Part shown: piece by piece, positions 52,286 to 62,072 of the stretch
Position numbering within the stretch: position 1 is the first letter of the stretch
Layout: each line of letters begins with the position of its first letter
Assembly: GCF_004345705.1 (NCBI RefSeq)
Contig: NZ_SLWV01000002.1
Span: 62,001 to 126,000, forward strand
DNA: 64,000 nucleotides
From: Marinisporobacter balticus
Lineage (GTDB): Bacteria > Bacillota > Clostridia > Peptostreptococcales > Thermotaleaceae
Direction: 5' to 3'
The notes under the pieces: model-generated
Told to the model about the DNA's origin: nothing
The model's input: the letters and a program-made list of their open reading frames with translations, nothing else
The model's database searches: none
Position numbers and translations under genes: made by a program

Positions 52286-53559
52286 TTTTCACTCACCTCT
52301 AGCAATTCTTTAGAAATATATATTTCAAATTCTGAACCCCTACCTTCAATAGAGCAGACTTTGATCTTTCCATTGAACTGTTTTTCAACAATATCTTTCA
52401 CAAGACTTAATCCTAATCCTCTATTAATATATCCTGTTGTATAATCTATTTTTGTGGAAAAACCCGGAGAAAATATATATTTTAAGTCTTCATCCTTTAT
52501 ACCACATCCTGTATCTGCTATACGAAAGATATGTTCCTTTTCGTTTTCATCATGCCTAAAAGATATTTGGGCTTTTCTTTCTGATGCATCGATCGCATCC
52601 ATTGCATTCATAATCATATTTCTTAGAACAGACATAAGGTAATAATGTTTTTCTGTATAAAAATTTTTACCTATTTGATAGCTAAAATCAATTTCTTTTC
52701 TACGATATTTCATTTCGTTAAACATGCTTTCTCTTAATATGATAATAATATCCTGAAAATACATCCCTTCATCTTTGAGTTTGTTCTCTATAATCTCCTC
52801 TACCCCGCAAAAAAACAAGTGATATTCTTTCTTAATCTCATGAACATCTTTAGCAATTGTAACAGATAAATCTGCCCACGAATCCCTATCTTTTTCGAGT
52901 GATATTTTTTCAAACAATGCATATGCATTTGACATAACCTTTTCAATATGATCCATACTTTTTTCCATCCAATACATCTCTGTCTTCAATCGAGATGTTA
53001 ACCATAAAAGCTTTCTATATCTTTTTTCATGTTCTTTCTTTAAGATAAACATTTTATAATAGTTCATACCATTAAACACCATCCATACAATACTTGCGCG
53101 AACGATAGCTACTAATAACAAAATACTTGCAATTTTCATGAAAGATATAAATAACGCATCTTTCATTCTCATATATATTTCTATCATATTTGATAAATAA
53201 TCGCAAATAACCATAATAAAGAATAACTTATTCTCATTAAAAATAGAATTCTTCTTACTCAAAATACTGTAAAATATTCCATAAAATCCATAGAAAAAAA
53301 CGTCTGGAAAATAAATCAAAATAGCTTCACTATAAACACCATTTACAATTCCATCAGAAACTATTCTACCCAAATAAACCATGCCACCTGCAAGTATACC
53401 CGTCGGAATCACGTATAGATCACGAAATATATAAAGGAATATTGGAAATAATATAACAGCAAATGAAATTTTGAAATCTGAAACAAACAAATTTACACTA
53501 ATTTGCGAAGCAAATGCTACAACAACTGAAACAATCACCATTTTCTTGAAATTTTTCAT
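52282..53559 (-). CDS. glnK: Membrane sensor histidine kinase, GlnK/YcbA type
   Basis: A 425-residue kinase with about five to six membrane helices in the first 170 residues (for example LYVIPTGILAGGMVYLG), a helical linker and a GHKL ATPase domain with NMIMNAMDA, ADTGCGIKDEDL and GLGLSLVKDIVE. The H-box lacks the usual HExxH or HDL form, which is typical of this atypical family. The start of the response-regulator gene overlaps its stop. Likely senses glutamine or a related nutrient. Confidence 0.82.
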   Translation of the reverse strand: MKNFKKMVIVSVVVAFASQISVNLFVSDFKISFAVILFPIFLYIFRDLYVIPTGILAGGMVYLGRIVSDGIVNGVYSEAILIYFPDVFFYGFYGIFYSILSKKNSIFNENKLFFIMVICDYLSNMIEIYMRMKDALFISFMKIASILLLVAIVRASIVWMVFNGMNYYKMFILKKEHEKRYRKLLWLTSRLKTEMYWMEKSMDHIEKVMSNAYALFEKISLEKDRDSWADLSVTIAKDVHEIKKEYHLFFCGVEEIIENKLKDEGMYFQDIIIILRESMFNEMKYRRKEIDFSYQIGKNFYTEKHYYLMSVLRNMIMNAMDAIDASERKAQISFRHDENEKEHIFRIADTGCGIKDEDLKYIFSPGFSTKIDYTTGYINRGLGLSLVKDIVEKQFNGKIKVCSIEGRGSEFEIYISKELLEVSEK

Positions 53560-53719
53560 GACCTTTTATCCTCAACAATCATAATCTTTTCTTATTCTGT
53601 ATTCTATTCACTATTTTATTAAAAATCATACCATATATGCGCCTATTTGAACAACATAAAATGAATGCTTTAAAGAAACAAATACAAAAGCCAAGCTTTT
53701 ATGCCATTTTCATATGCAA

Positions 53720-53749
53720 AAACAGTATCTATACTTACAGATACTGTTT
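53720..53749 (-). terminator. Terminator of the flavin reductase gene
   Basis: An 11-bp stem AAACAGTATCT/AGATACTGTTT around an 8-base loop, with TTTTTG after it on the minus strand. Confidence 0.75.
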
Positions 53750-53847
53750 AAAACATATGAAAAGTTTGTGATCTTTTTACACGCTATGACGCTAATGATG
53801 ATAGCAATAAATTCATTCCTTTTATAATTTTCTACTCTTTTTTAGTA

Positions 53848-54384
53848 CTATTTTTCTGGTATATATCCATACATATCCATAATCTCTCCAAAATAAAATG
53901 TATGAGGAACATTTTCAGCATTTACACTTATATCATATTTTTGCTGAATAATAGATTTTTCAAGAAAGTCTAAATTCAGCTCATCCTTATAGATGGTTTT
54001 ACACTCCATATTAATCATCGCTTCTTTAATTACAGCTGTATCTATGCTTTTACCTTTTACTGGCGTTAAATTGATTTCTTTCCATTTATCATAATCTCGT
54101 CCTGATTTCGTTCCACAAAACTTCATCGCTTCACTATGTCTTTTGCCAAAGAAGTTTACTGTAAAGGTATCGCATTCTTCCATTAGTTTATATGTATATC
54201 TTGAGTTTCTCACCATCGCAACAAAAATAGGTTTATTCCAAGAAAACATAATACTTCCCCAAGCAATGGTCATAGGGTTAGGCAATCCATCCTTTCCTTG
54301 CCCCACTAATAGCACACGTCCCGCCTTTAAAATTTCTATCATTTCTGTAGTATATTGAGGAAATTCTATTTTTTGTTTTTCCAT
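53848..54384 (-). CDS. Flavin reductase family protein (flavoredoxin type)
   Basis: A 178-residue split-barrel FMN-binding protein. Motifs PNPMTIAWGS and SRYTYKLMEECDTFTVNF are those of the flavin reductase/flavoredoxin family that binds FMN non-covalently and passes electrons to other flavoproteins. Length is normal. It is monocistronic with a terminator 100 bp downstream. Confidence 0.9.
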   Translation of the reverse strand: MEKQKIEFPQYTTEMIEILKAGRVLLVGQGKDGLPNPMTIAWGSIMFSWNKPIFVAMVRNSRYTYKLMEECDTFTVNFFGKRHSEAMKFCGTKSGRDYDKWKEINLTPVKGKSIDTAVIKEAMINMECKTIYKDELNLDFLEKSIIQQKYDISVNAENVPHTFYFGEIMDMYGYIPEK

Positions 54385-54485
54385 GTCCCCTCACCCTTTC
54401 TTAATTATTTACTTCCTATGATAATAGAAGTAAATAAACTTTACAAGGGATATAGCAAAAATCTTCTAATTCTAATCGTATAAAA

Positions 54486-54532
54486 AAACACACCTTCTGT
54501 AGTTTTAAACGAACTACATAAAAGATGTGTTT
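54486..54532 (-). terminator. Terminator of the yebC gene
   Basis: A two-part stem: outer AAACAC with GTGTTT and inner CTGTAGTT with AACTACAT, giving an interrupted hairpin between 54486 and 54532, T-rich on the minus-strand side. Confidence 0.65.
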
Positions 54533-54559
54533 ATCATTTTTAATGAGTTATGGAATATA

Positions 54560-55288
54560 TTATTCCTCTGTGATCTCCCAGTTATGATAAATCTGTTGCA
54601 CGTCATCATCATCTTCAAGGGCATCAACAAGCTTATTCATTGCTTTTATTTGTCCTTCTTGATCGAGTTGTACCATTGTTTGAGGAATCATAGCTACATC
54701 TGCTTCTAGCAATTCATATTCTTTTTCTGATAATGCATTTTTTACATCATAGAAATCTTCTGGTGCTGTAAGGATTTCAAATACTTCTTCATCATCTGTT
54801 ACAAAATCTTCAGCTCCTGATTCTAATGCTACTTCCATTAGCTCATCTTCGTTATATTCCTCTTTCTTTTCAATAAGAATTTGTCCTTTTCTATCAAACA
54901 TATATCCTACACATCCTGGTGTTCCTAAATTTCCACCATTTTTATCAAAATAATATCTTACATTACTACCTGTTCTGTTTCTGTTGTCTGTAAGCACTTC
55001 AACAATAACAGCTGTACCATTTGGACCATATCCTTCGTATGTAATTCTTTCGAAGTTATCCCCATCTGTTCCACCTGCACCTTTTTTTATGGCTCTATTA
55101 ATATTGTCATTCGGCATATTAATAGATTTTGCTTTGTCTATTGCATTTTTTAGAGATGCATTATACTCTGGATCTGCGCCACCCTCTTTTGCAGCAACAA
55201 TAATCAATCTTGCATATTTTGTGAAAATCTGTGCTCTTTTTGAATCTTGTTTATCTTTTCTGTTGGCAATCGTTCCATGTCTACCCAT
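54560..55288 (-). CDS. yebC: YebC/PmpR-family regulator or translation factor
   Basis: A 242-residue YebC-type protein starting MGRHGTIANRKDKQDSKRAQ, with family motifs GGADPEYNASLKNAIDKAKS, MPNDNINRAIKKG and YEGYGPNGTAVIVEVLTDN. It was long described as a DNA-binding regulator; newer work shows members that help ribosomes with polyproline stretches. Length is full. It has its own terminator and no obvious operon partner. Confidence 0.93.
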   Translation of the reverse strand: MGRHGTIANRKDKQDSKRAQIFTKYARLIIVAAKEGGADPEYNASLKNAIDKAKSINMPNDNINRAIKKGAGGTDGDNFERITYEGYGPNGTAVIVEVLTDNRNRTGSNVRYYFDKNGGNLGTPGCVGYMFDRKGQILIEKKEEYNEDELMEVALESGAEDFVTDDEEVFEILTAPEDFYDVKNALSEKEYELLEADVAMIPQTMVQLDQEGQIKAMNKLVDALEDDDDVQQIYHNWEITEE

Positions 55289-55406
55289 ATTTTAATATCA
55301 CTCCTTAAGCTTTCGTAGCAATTACAACCATAATTTTATCATAAAAAGAAATTTAAGTAAATAAAAGTCAAACTTAATCACAGGGCAATTTCTCCCACAA
55401 TAACGC

Positions 55407-55637
55407 TTAAATTATATTAATTACCTTATTGAGATATTCTACATCTAGTACACATTCATACATTTCACCCCAAATACCTCTCTTACAAGTTTTTTCAGCT
55501 GTTACATCTTTCATACTATAAATAAAATAGCTATTTTCTAAGCTTGTAATTCCTAAAATTTCACGTTTAGATACAATCACACCAATTCCTGAAATCCCTT
55601 TCCAATCTTTTTTTGTGCTAGCAATCAATATCTTCAC
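55407..55637 (-). CDS. Hypothetical protein, 76 aa
   Basis: Not recognised. The 76 residues contain hydrophobic strands (ILIASTKKD, GIGVIVSKREILGI) and two Cys; no membrane helix or signal peptide. The start is a GTG at 55637 with only a weak ribosome site (AGAGA, twelve bases away), and an extra upstream extension is blocked by a TAG. It may be real but poorly expressed; alternatively a small non-coding stretch. Downstream lies yebC on the same strand. Confidence 0.4.
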   Translation of the reverse strand: MKILIASTKKDWKGISGIGVIVSKREILGITSLENSYFIYSMKDVTAEKTCKRGIWGEMYECVLDVEYLNKVINII

Positions 55638-56037
55638 AAATATAACATTCTCTAGTCTCTATTCTTCCGTAACTTTTCTCTGTCGTTTTAAAGTACTTAT
55701 TATTTTTTCTTAATTCATTTTCATTTTTTGACATCACAGTATGTCTCGTGTCATAGTAAATAACAATATATCTGTACTATAATAAACATAGCTTTTATGT
55801 CTTTTGTCTTTAACATTTTGGGATTAATTTATCTTGAAAAATTTTTACGCGTTAAAACTGATATTCAGAGGCGCTTCTCTTATGATTTGGCTATTGATTT
55901 CATGATTTTCCCTCTTTTCAAATATTTTTATGAATATTTCCGTATGTTTTAGACATCATTTTCAAAATATATTACACATTTATTCATATTATGCATATAA
56001 TAGTAATATCTAATATTTTAGAAAGGAGCAAAAGGTA
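55638..56037. other. 400-bp non-coding region upstream of the DUF3810 gene
   Basis: No supported gene on either strand. TGACATCACAGTATGTC near 55728-55744 includes GACAT/ATGTC inverted arms beside TATAAT-like boxes, and a TATAAT (about 56000) lies before the AAAGGAG ribosome site of the downstream gene. Confidence 0.4.
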
Positions 56038-57141
56038 ATGAAAAAGTTCAAAAGTCCTTATAAATTCATGTGTATCTTATTGTTCCCTATTTCCATATTA
56101 CTATCTTATATCGCTTCTTTTACCCCTCTTTTTATTGAGAAGATATATTCTAATTATCTCTATAGATTCATCGGACAGAGCTTAAGTATTATTTTTGGTT
56201 TTTTACCATTTTCAATTTTTGAATTTATGCTCTTATTTCTTCTCTTTTTCATTGTATGGAAGATCATTGGCATCATTTTAAAAATCATCAAAGAAAAATC
56301 CCATAGAAAATATTTGGTTATCCATTTTCTCACAAATATCTTTATTTTTATTAGTATTGCTTATTTTTTATTTATTGTTTTATGGGGGCTAAATTATTAT
56401 CGTCTACCCTTCTCTAAAATTGCTAAACTAGATGTAAAACCAGCTTCCTCTATGGAATTAGAAATTGTATGTGAAGACCTTATAGATCGTACAAATAAAC
56501 TAAGAAATATGGTACATGAAAATAAAGATGGCATCATGAATCTTTCTACAAGCTATGTGGACATGTTTAATCGTGCTTCTAAGGGATATGAAATAGCTAT
56601 ACATATTTATCCTGAACTTAGTGGCAAATATGGAAACCCGAAAGGGGTTGTATTTTCACAAGCACTATCTTTTGCAGGCATAGGAGGAATTTACTCTCCC
56701 TTTACAGGAGAGGCCAATGTAAATATAGCCATGCCTGATTCTATCCTTCCAAGTACAGCATGCCACGAGATGGCCCATCAACGGGGGTTTGCTAGAGAAG
56801 ATGAAGCCAACTATATTGCTTATCTTGCATGTAATATGCATCCTGATGTGGATTTTCAATATTCAGGAACATTGCTCGCATTAATCCATTCCATGAATGC
56901 CCTATTTCGATATGATCCAGAAAAATATATTATACTGCATAAAAGTTATAGTAAAGGTTTACTACAAGATTTATCTGCGATCAAAACCTTTTGGCAGCAA
57001 TACGAGGGACCTATTGAACGCGCATCTTCTGAAATTAATAACGCTTATCTTAAATCCAACAGACAAAATGATGGTGTGCAAAGTTATGGTAGAATGGTTG
57101 ATTTATTAATCGCAGAATATCGTTTAAAAATGTCGAAATAA
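56038..57141 (+). CDS. DUF3810 membrane protein with zincin-like motif
   Basis: A 367-residue protein. Three hydrophobic helices lie in the first 120 residues (about 10-28, 58-82, 97-121), then a cytoplasmic or surface domain with the motif HEMAHQRGFAREDEANYIAY, an HExxH zinc-site core followed by an extra Glu/Asp, the signature of the DUF3810 family. It is a probable membrane-bound peptidase of unknown substrate. AGAAAGGAGC precedes the ATG; the next gene follows after 111 bp on the same strand. Confidence 0.85.
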   Translation: MKKFKSPYKFMCILLFPISILLSYIASFTPLFIEKIYSNYLYRFIGQSLSIIFGFLPFSIFEFMLLFLLFFIVWKIIGIILKIIKEKSHRKYLVIHFLTNIFIFISIAYFLFIVLWGLNYYRLPFSKIAKLDVKPASSMELEIVCEDLIDRTNKLRNMVHENKDGIMNLSTSYVDMFNRASKGYEIAIHIYPELSGKYGNPKGVVFSQALSFAGIGGIYSPFTGEANVNIAMPDSILPSTACHEMAHQRGFAREDEANYIAYLACNMHPDVDFQYSGTLLALIHSMNALFRYDPEKYIILHKSYSKGLLQDLSAIKTFWQQYEGPIERASSEINNAYLKSNRQNDGVQSYGRMVDLLIAEYRLKMSK

Positions 57142-57252
57142 ATAAAGGATTTGACTATTCAGTATAGAACTTTACTATAATAAAATCACTTTTTTGAATA
57201 TTCAAATGGATTTTATTTATGTATAAACAGAAATATAGAAAGGAGCAACCAT

Positions 57253-58149
57253 ATGTATTTTGCAACATTTGCTTACAACAATATAGAACAAACTGGTATT
57301 TTAAGTAAAGATCAAGAGGTTATCATTCCAATGAAAGAAATCTTTAATAAACTTAATAAAGAAGCCCCACAAACTTTAAAAGAATTTGTAGAAACATCCG
57401 ATGATCATCTAATACAAAGCATAAAAGATATACTAGAGATTTCTGATTTCGAAGGTATTCCTGTAGATCAAATTAAATTATGTGCACCAATTCCTTATCC
57501 TAGCAGAAATTTAATATGCCTAGGAAAAAATTATATAGATCACGCAAAAGAGGTTGTGGGATTGCCAGGGGCAAATGATGAAATTCCTAAGTTTCCAATA
57601 TACTTTTCAAAAATTGCTCATCCTGCTATAGGCCATCAGGATATGATTAAAAATCATAAAGCATTAACAGACATGATAGATTATGAAGTTGAATTAGCTG
57701 TTGTTATAGGACGCGATGGGATCAATATCAAAATAGAAGAGGTAGAAGAATATATCTTTGGCTATACAATCGTAAACGATGTATCTGCAAGAAATCTACA
57801 AAGAAAGCATGAACAATGGTTCAGGGGGAAATGTCTTGAAACCTTTTGCCCAATGGGCCCTTATTTAGTACATAAAAGTGAAATTCCATTTCCTGTAACA
57901 TTGGATCTCAAATGTAGCATAAATGGAGAAATCAGGCAAAATTCTAATACAGAAAATTTAATATTCGATATTCCATACATTATTAGTGACCTTTCAAAAG
58001 GCATGTACTTAAGAACAGGAGATATTATTATTACAGGAACCCCTTCAGGAGTCGGTTTAGGATTTAAACCTTTTAAGTTCTTAAAATCAGGTGATGTGGT
58101 TGAATGTTATATTGAAAAAATTGGAACTTTGACAAATACAGTTGAATAG
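57253..58149 (+). CDS. Fumarylacetoacetate hydrolase family protein
   Basis: A 298-residue FAH-family enzyme. The catalytic domain from about 90 has LICLGKNYIDHAKE, the metal-binding acidic motif DYEVELAVVIG and the GTPSGVGLGFKP loop; the first 80 residues form the usual small N-terminal domain. Members hydrolyse C-C bonds of 1,3-dioxo acids (fumarylacetoacetate, acylpyruvates) or decarboxylate oxaloacetate; specificity cannot be read here. AAAGGAGC precedes the ATG. Confidence 0.9.
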   Translation: MYFATFAYNNIEQTGILSKDQEVIIPMKEIFNKLNKEAPQTLKEFVETSDDHLIQSIKDILEISDFEGIPVDQIKLCAPIPYPSRNLICLGKNYIDHAKEVVGLPGANDEIPKFPIYFSKIAHPAIGHQDMIKNHKALTDMIDYEVELAVVIGRDGINIKIEEVEEYIFGYTIVNDVSARNLQRKHEQWFRGKCLETFCPMGPYLVHKSEIPFPVTLDLKCSINGEIRQNSNTENLIFDIPYIISDLSKGMYLRTGDIIITGTPSGVGLGFKPFKFLKSGDVVECYIEKIGTLTNTVE

Positions 58150-58309
58150 TAAGGATTCGTTCTTATAATAAAGTAGCATTAGGTCTATCAGCCTGAAAAG
58201 ATCGTACAGAGGATAAAAATAAAGGAAAGAATAAATAATCGTACTGAAAATGAACATAAAGATATCGCCTACAGATGGTTAGAAATTCATACTACTTTGA
58301 CATCATAAT

Positions 58310-58335
58310 AAAGACCAGCTATTTTGCTGGTCTTT
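58310..58335. terminator. Bidirectional terminator
   Basis: A perfect 10-bp stem AAAGACCAGC/GCTGGTCTTT with a 6-base loop, touching the stop codon of the convergent lipoprotein gene. Confidence 0.85.
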
Positions 58336-59860
58336 ATTTGATCATCAAGCCTATATTAGTAATAGTATTGTTCCACCGCTCAACATAGCTTCCAGTTGCC
58401 CATTCTGCCATCACCACAGTCTCCCCTTCTTTTAGCTTTATCTTTTTCATGTATTTATGAGAAAGCTGATTACTTCTCAACCCATATATATAGACTTCTT
58501 CTTTTGTAACAATAATGGCAAAATCCTTATTAGGTGATGTATATACATCCAATGCTTTTGGTACTTTTGCTTTTACTTCATTCCATGATACATATAATTT
58601 ATCATACTGAACGATCTTTTTAGGCGGTAGCATACTAATATTGAATTCTAAGAATTCATTTTCCCTATCCGCTTCTTTGTAATATAATCTTCCTTTTATA
58701 ATCCAATGTCCGTTTCTTCTCGATAATGTAAAGTGCTCTTCTCCCAGTTTATTTAAACTATTTGCTTCACTCTTACTACGGGTCGTAAGATAGCCTTTCG
58801 CTGAGTTAAGTAAGGCATCTTTTCCTAACTCCCCTGAAATATCTGAAATCTTTATACCTACATTCTTTCTAATATTATCAATAGGTCGAACCTGTAGTCC
58901 CACCAATTCATCTATTTGTGAATTTTCTAATTGTCCATATGCTGTTGCAATATAGTCATTCCCAACAAATAGTATTTTTCTAAGAGTATTTTTATTTGTA
59001 TCATATGTTATTTTTTCATCTTGACTCTTTTCATACATGTACTCCTGCTCAATACTTCCTTTTTCTATAGTATTTTGTTTATACGGATAAGCAAATAATC
59101 GATCCTTTATCTCTCCTTCTTCTATAAACCGATCTTTTCCTACAATCCAAAAGCCACTTTTCCTTGGTACAAATAAATTTCGTTTTTCTAATACGGGATA
59201 AAGTATCCTATTTTTTGTTGCAATCCACAAGGTTCTATAGGTTTCACTTTCTTGATTTGTATTATTACCTGAAGAACGCATACCAACTAAAACCCCCGAA
59301 CGTAGTAAATTGGGTTCCTCTTGATTTTCTGTATTGGCAAACGCCTTACTTTCATTATTTTTTTGCACAATTACACCATCTGTTGTATCAGAAATTTTGC
59401 TTAAATAATAAAATACATCATCTATATAAATGATCAATTGGTTCTCTTTTACTTTCATAAAATCATAAAAATGTTTTTCCTTTGAGGTTATTGAAATGAC
59501 TTCAATACTTTTATTCGTAATCCCTAAATCTTTATAATTTTTTTTATACGTATACAAAAAATAATCTTCCACATGAATGTTTTTCATTTTGTATTCTGGA
59601 TTTCTACAAATTTCTTCTCCAAAATTAACACATTCTTCATTAAATCTAGCTGTCTTCCCTATCAAATCATTAATTTTTTCTTTTTTCAGTGCATAATTTT
59701 TTGTATGATATTTTTCTATTTTCCATGTTCCTTTAATTGGAATCAGCTTATTTTTAGGTGCCGCAATACTTTCTCCAATATCTAATTTTATCTCCACACA
59801 TCCTTGCAAAAACAATGTACACATCAACAAAATGATCCAAACATGTTTTGTTTTTTTCAT
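58334..59860 (-). CDS. Large lipoprotein of unknown function, 508 aa
   Basis: A 508-residue exported protein. Residues 1-21 are a lipoprotein signal peptide with the lipobox LQGC (Cys21). The mature part is beta-rich and charged, with no recognised domain; repeated strands with Tyr and aromatic residues suggest a large beta-sandwich or propeller. It is the third gene of an operon after a response regulator and a histidine kinase, so it is probably a surface sensor or effector whose level the pair controls. The family is not known to me. Confidence 0.8.
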   Translation of the reverse strand: MKKTKHVWIILLMCTLFLQGCVEIKLDIGESIAAPKNKLIPIKGTWKIEKYHTKNYALKKEKINDLIGKTARFNEECVNFGEEICRNPEYKMKNIHVEDYFLYTYKKNYKDLGITNKSIEVISITSKEKHFYDFMKVKENQLIIYIDDVFYYLSKISDTTDGVIVQKNNESKAFANTENQEEPNLLRSGVLVGMRSSGNNTNQESETYRTLWIATKNRILYPVLEKRNLFVPRKSGFWIVGKDRFIEEGEIKDRLFAYPYKQNTIEKGSIEQEYMYEKSQDEKITYDTNKNTLRKILFVGNDYIATAYGQLENSQIDELVGLQVRPIDNIRKNVGIKISDISGELGKDALLNSAKGYLTTRSKSEANSLNKLGEEHFTLSRRNGHWIIKGRLYYKEADRENEFLEFNISMLPPKKIVQYDKLYVSWNEVKAKVPKALDVYTSPNKDFAIIVTKEEVYIYGLRSNQLSHKYMKKIKLKEGETVVMAEWATGSYVERWNNTITNIGLMIK

Positions 59861-59876
59861 ATTTTCTCCTAAGCTT

Positions 59877-61268
59877 TCAGCATTTTTTAATGGGCAATCG
59901 AATATTTACAATGGTTCCTTCGTATAAATTGCTCTGTATCGTCAAATCTCCGTCATGTAATTGAACAATTTCATCACAGATGGATAAGCCTATACCATTT
60001 TTAGATTTACTATTTTTCCCTTTATAAAATTTCTCTTTTACCTTCGGTAGTTCTTCACTACTGATTCCACATCCATTATCTTTTATAGATAGATAGAGTG
60101 CATTTCTTTTGTGTTTTGCATCAAACCATACAATTCCTTCCTTCCCTGTAAATTTAAAAGCATTATCAAGTATATTAATCAGTACCTGCTTCATTCTGTT
60201 TTTATCTATATACATGCGCGGTATATTTTTTTCACAGTCCACAATAAACTTTATTTTATCCCTTACCGCGCGCGGACCCATATATTTTTCAATATGATCA
60301 ACAAAATTCTCAATGGAAATTTCTTCTTTATTTAATATAATTTTTCCAGATACAAACTTTGAAAAATCTAAGAGTTCTTCAACCATAGTTGTTAATCTTT
60401 CACTTTCTTTTTCAATAATTTCAAGTCCTTCCCTTAGCGTCTCTTTGTCTTCAAATAATTCTTTATTTAAAACAATCGCCCATCCTTTAATAGCAGTCAG
60501 TGGCGTTCTAAGTTCGTGAGAGACAGAAGATATGAACTCATTTTTCAGTTGATCTTTTTTTACAATTTCATCTGCCATAAAATTCAAGGTATCTGATAAT
60601 TTTCCAATTTCATCATCCAACTTTTTTTTACTTCTTATCTTAAAATTTCCTAATGCCATTTTTTCAGCTACCTGCGTTACTTCTTTTATAGGGCCTGTAA
60701 TGGTATTCGCTAAAGGAACGCTCACTGCACCCGCTATAAAAATAACCAATGCACCAATACTTAAAAAAATAAATGATATCCTTTCAATGCCGGCATTTAC
60801 CTCTTTTAAGGATGTAATAAATCTTAAAATCCCAACGATTTTCCCGTTAGATTTCAATGGATAAGCCACCGCCATCACATAATCATCATCATAGTTCACT
60901 TTTCCAGTCCATGTTCCCTTTTCTCCCTTTAGGGCTTGTTTTACATCTATACTTTCCATAGGATCTTTCCAAATTATACCAATAGAATCCATTAAAACCT
61001 TTCCTGAAAGATCAATAATTTGCACTTGGGAGGGTGTTTGCTTCCAAAATACATCCACATTATCTAATACATTATCTTCCAATGTACTATTAGAAAAGTA
61101 TCTTGAATAAAATTCTGCTGAGATCCTAATCTGATTTGTTAAAACGTCCTCAACATTCTTATAATAATATTGCTTCACAAAACTAATTAAAAGCATTTCA
61201 AAAAATATCACACTGATAAAAATAGCCACCATAAAATTTATTACGAGCCGTCTTTTTATACTTTTCAT
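59877..61268 (-). CDS. Sensor histidine kinase with extracellular sensor
   Basis: A 463-residue kinase. Membrane helices lie at about 10-30 and 163-187, enclosing an extracellular sensor of about 130 residues; a HAMP domain follows, then HisKA with SSVSHELRTPLTAIKGW and HATPase_c with NILDNAFKFTG, DNGCGIS and NGIGLSICDEIV. The start at 61268 follows GGGAG at five bases; an upstream TTG (61280) is not used. Its gene is between the OmpR-type regulator (19 bp) and a lipoprotein (16 bp), so all three are one operon. The ligand is unknown. Confidence 0.9.
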   Translation of the reverse strand: MKSIKRRLVINFMVAIFISVIFFEMLLISFVKQYYYKNVEDVLTNQIRISAEFYSRYFSNSTLEDNVLDNVDVFWKQTPSQVQIIDLSGKVLMDSIGIIWKDPMESIDVKQALKGEKGTWTGKVNYDDDYVMAVAYPLKSNGKIVGILRFITSLKEVNAGIERISFIFLSIGALVIFIAGAVSVPLANTITGPIKEVTQVAEKMALGNFKIRSKKKLDDEIGKLSDTLNFMADEIVKKDQLKNEFISSVSHELRTPLTAIKGWAIVLNKELFEDKETLREGLEIIEKESERLTTMVEELLDFSKFVSGKIILNKEEISIENFVDHIEKYMGPRAVRDKIKFIVDCEKNIPRMYIDKNRMKQVLINILDNAFKFTGKEGIVWFDAKHKRNALYLSIKDNGCGISSEELPKVKEKFYKGKNSKSKNGIGLSICDEIVQLHDGDLTIQSNLYEGTIVNIRLPIKKC

Positions 61269-61287
61269 AGTTTCTCCCAATTTAATT

Positions 61288-61986
61288 TTATTTGTTTTTT
61301 TCTGTCTTTTTCCATCTATACCCTACTCCCCAAACCGTTTCAATAAAAATAGGTTCTGATGCAGACTCTTCAATTTTTGTTCTTAGTCTTCGAATATTCA
61401 CATCCACAATTTTCGTATCCCCAACAAAATCCCATCCCCAAACCAAATCTAGTAGTTCATCTCTTGTAAATGCCTTTCCTCGATTCTCAATAAATAATTT
61501 CATTAATAAATATTCTTTAGGTGTCATTTCAATAACCCTATCTTCTTTGTATATACTATGTGCATCTATATCAATCTTAAATGGATAACTAATAATAATT
61601 CCTTCATTTGGCAATACATCATCTATCCGGCGAAGTAGTGCCTGTACACGTAATACCAATTCTGTTGGATTAAAAGGCTTGATTACATAATCATCTGCCC
61701 CTAATTTCAACCCAGATATTTTATCTATATCTTGCCCCCGAGCAGTAAGCATGACAATACCCATTTGTAAAAACTCTTTTCTTAGTATTTCACATACACC
61801 AAATCCATCCATCTCTGGTAACATGACATCTAAAATCGCTATAGATGGCTTTTCTAATCTTGCCTTTTCTACGCCTTCTTCTCCTGATGCTGCTTCTATG
61901 ATTATATAATCACTATTTTTAAAGCTAACTTTTAATAAACTTCTTATACTACTTTCATCTTCTACAATTAATATTTTATGCTTCAT
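61288..61986 (-). CDS. OmpR/PhoB-type response regulator
   Basis: A 232-residue regulator. The receiver domain shows the acidic pair IVEDE, the phosphoacceptor in AILDVMLPEMDG and the conserved Lys in DYVIKPFNP; a winged-helix trans_reg_C domain spans about 135-230 (GKAFTRDELLDLVWG). AAGGAGTTAGCGT lies before the ATG. It heads an operon with the kinase and lipoprotein below. A tetranucleotide TTAG repeat (61999-62016) directly precedes the ribosome site. Confidence 0.92.
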   Translation of the reverse strand: MKHKILIVEDESSIRSLLKVSFKNSDYIIIEAASGEEGVEKARLEKPSIAILDVMLPEMDGFGVCEILRKEFLQMGIVMLTARGQDIDKISGLKLGADDYVIKPFNPTELVLRVQALLRRIDDVLPNEGIIISYPFKIDIDAHSIYKEDRVIEMTPKEYLLMKLFIENRGKAFTRDELLDLVWGWDFVGDTKIVDVNIRRLRTKIEESASEPIFIETVWGVGYRWKKTEKNK

Positions 61987-61998
61987 ACGCTAACTCCT

Positions 61999-62016
61999 TT
62001 AGTTAGTTAGTTAGTT
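61999..62016. repeat. TTAG tetranucleotide repeat
   Basis: Four and a half tandem copies of TTAG adjoin the ribosome site of the response regulator gene. Copy number variation there would change the distance or accessibility of the ribosome site. Confidence 0.6.
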
Positions 62017-62072
62017 TCTTTCTACATATTTAAATATTCTCAGTCTGTCTTTTATGACTTAAATATTTACTT

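Noticed and set aside
55728..55775. Short frame MSRVIVNNNISVL in the gap before DUF3810
   Set aside because: Only 13 codons, no ribosome site, no homology.
58183..58308. A 41-codon frame closed by stops, ending KDIAYRWLEIHTTLTS, after the FAH-family gene
   Set aside because: It has no start codon or ribosome site, and the sequence matches no family I know; most likely non-coding or too decayed to name.
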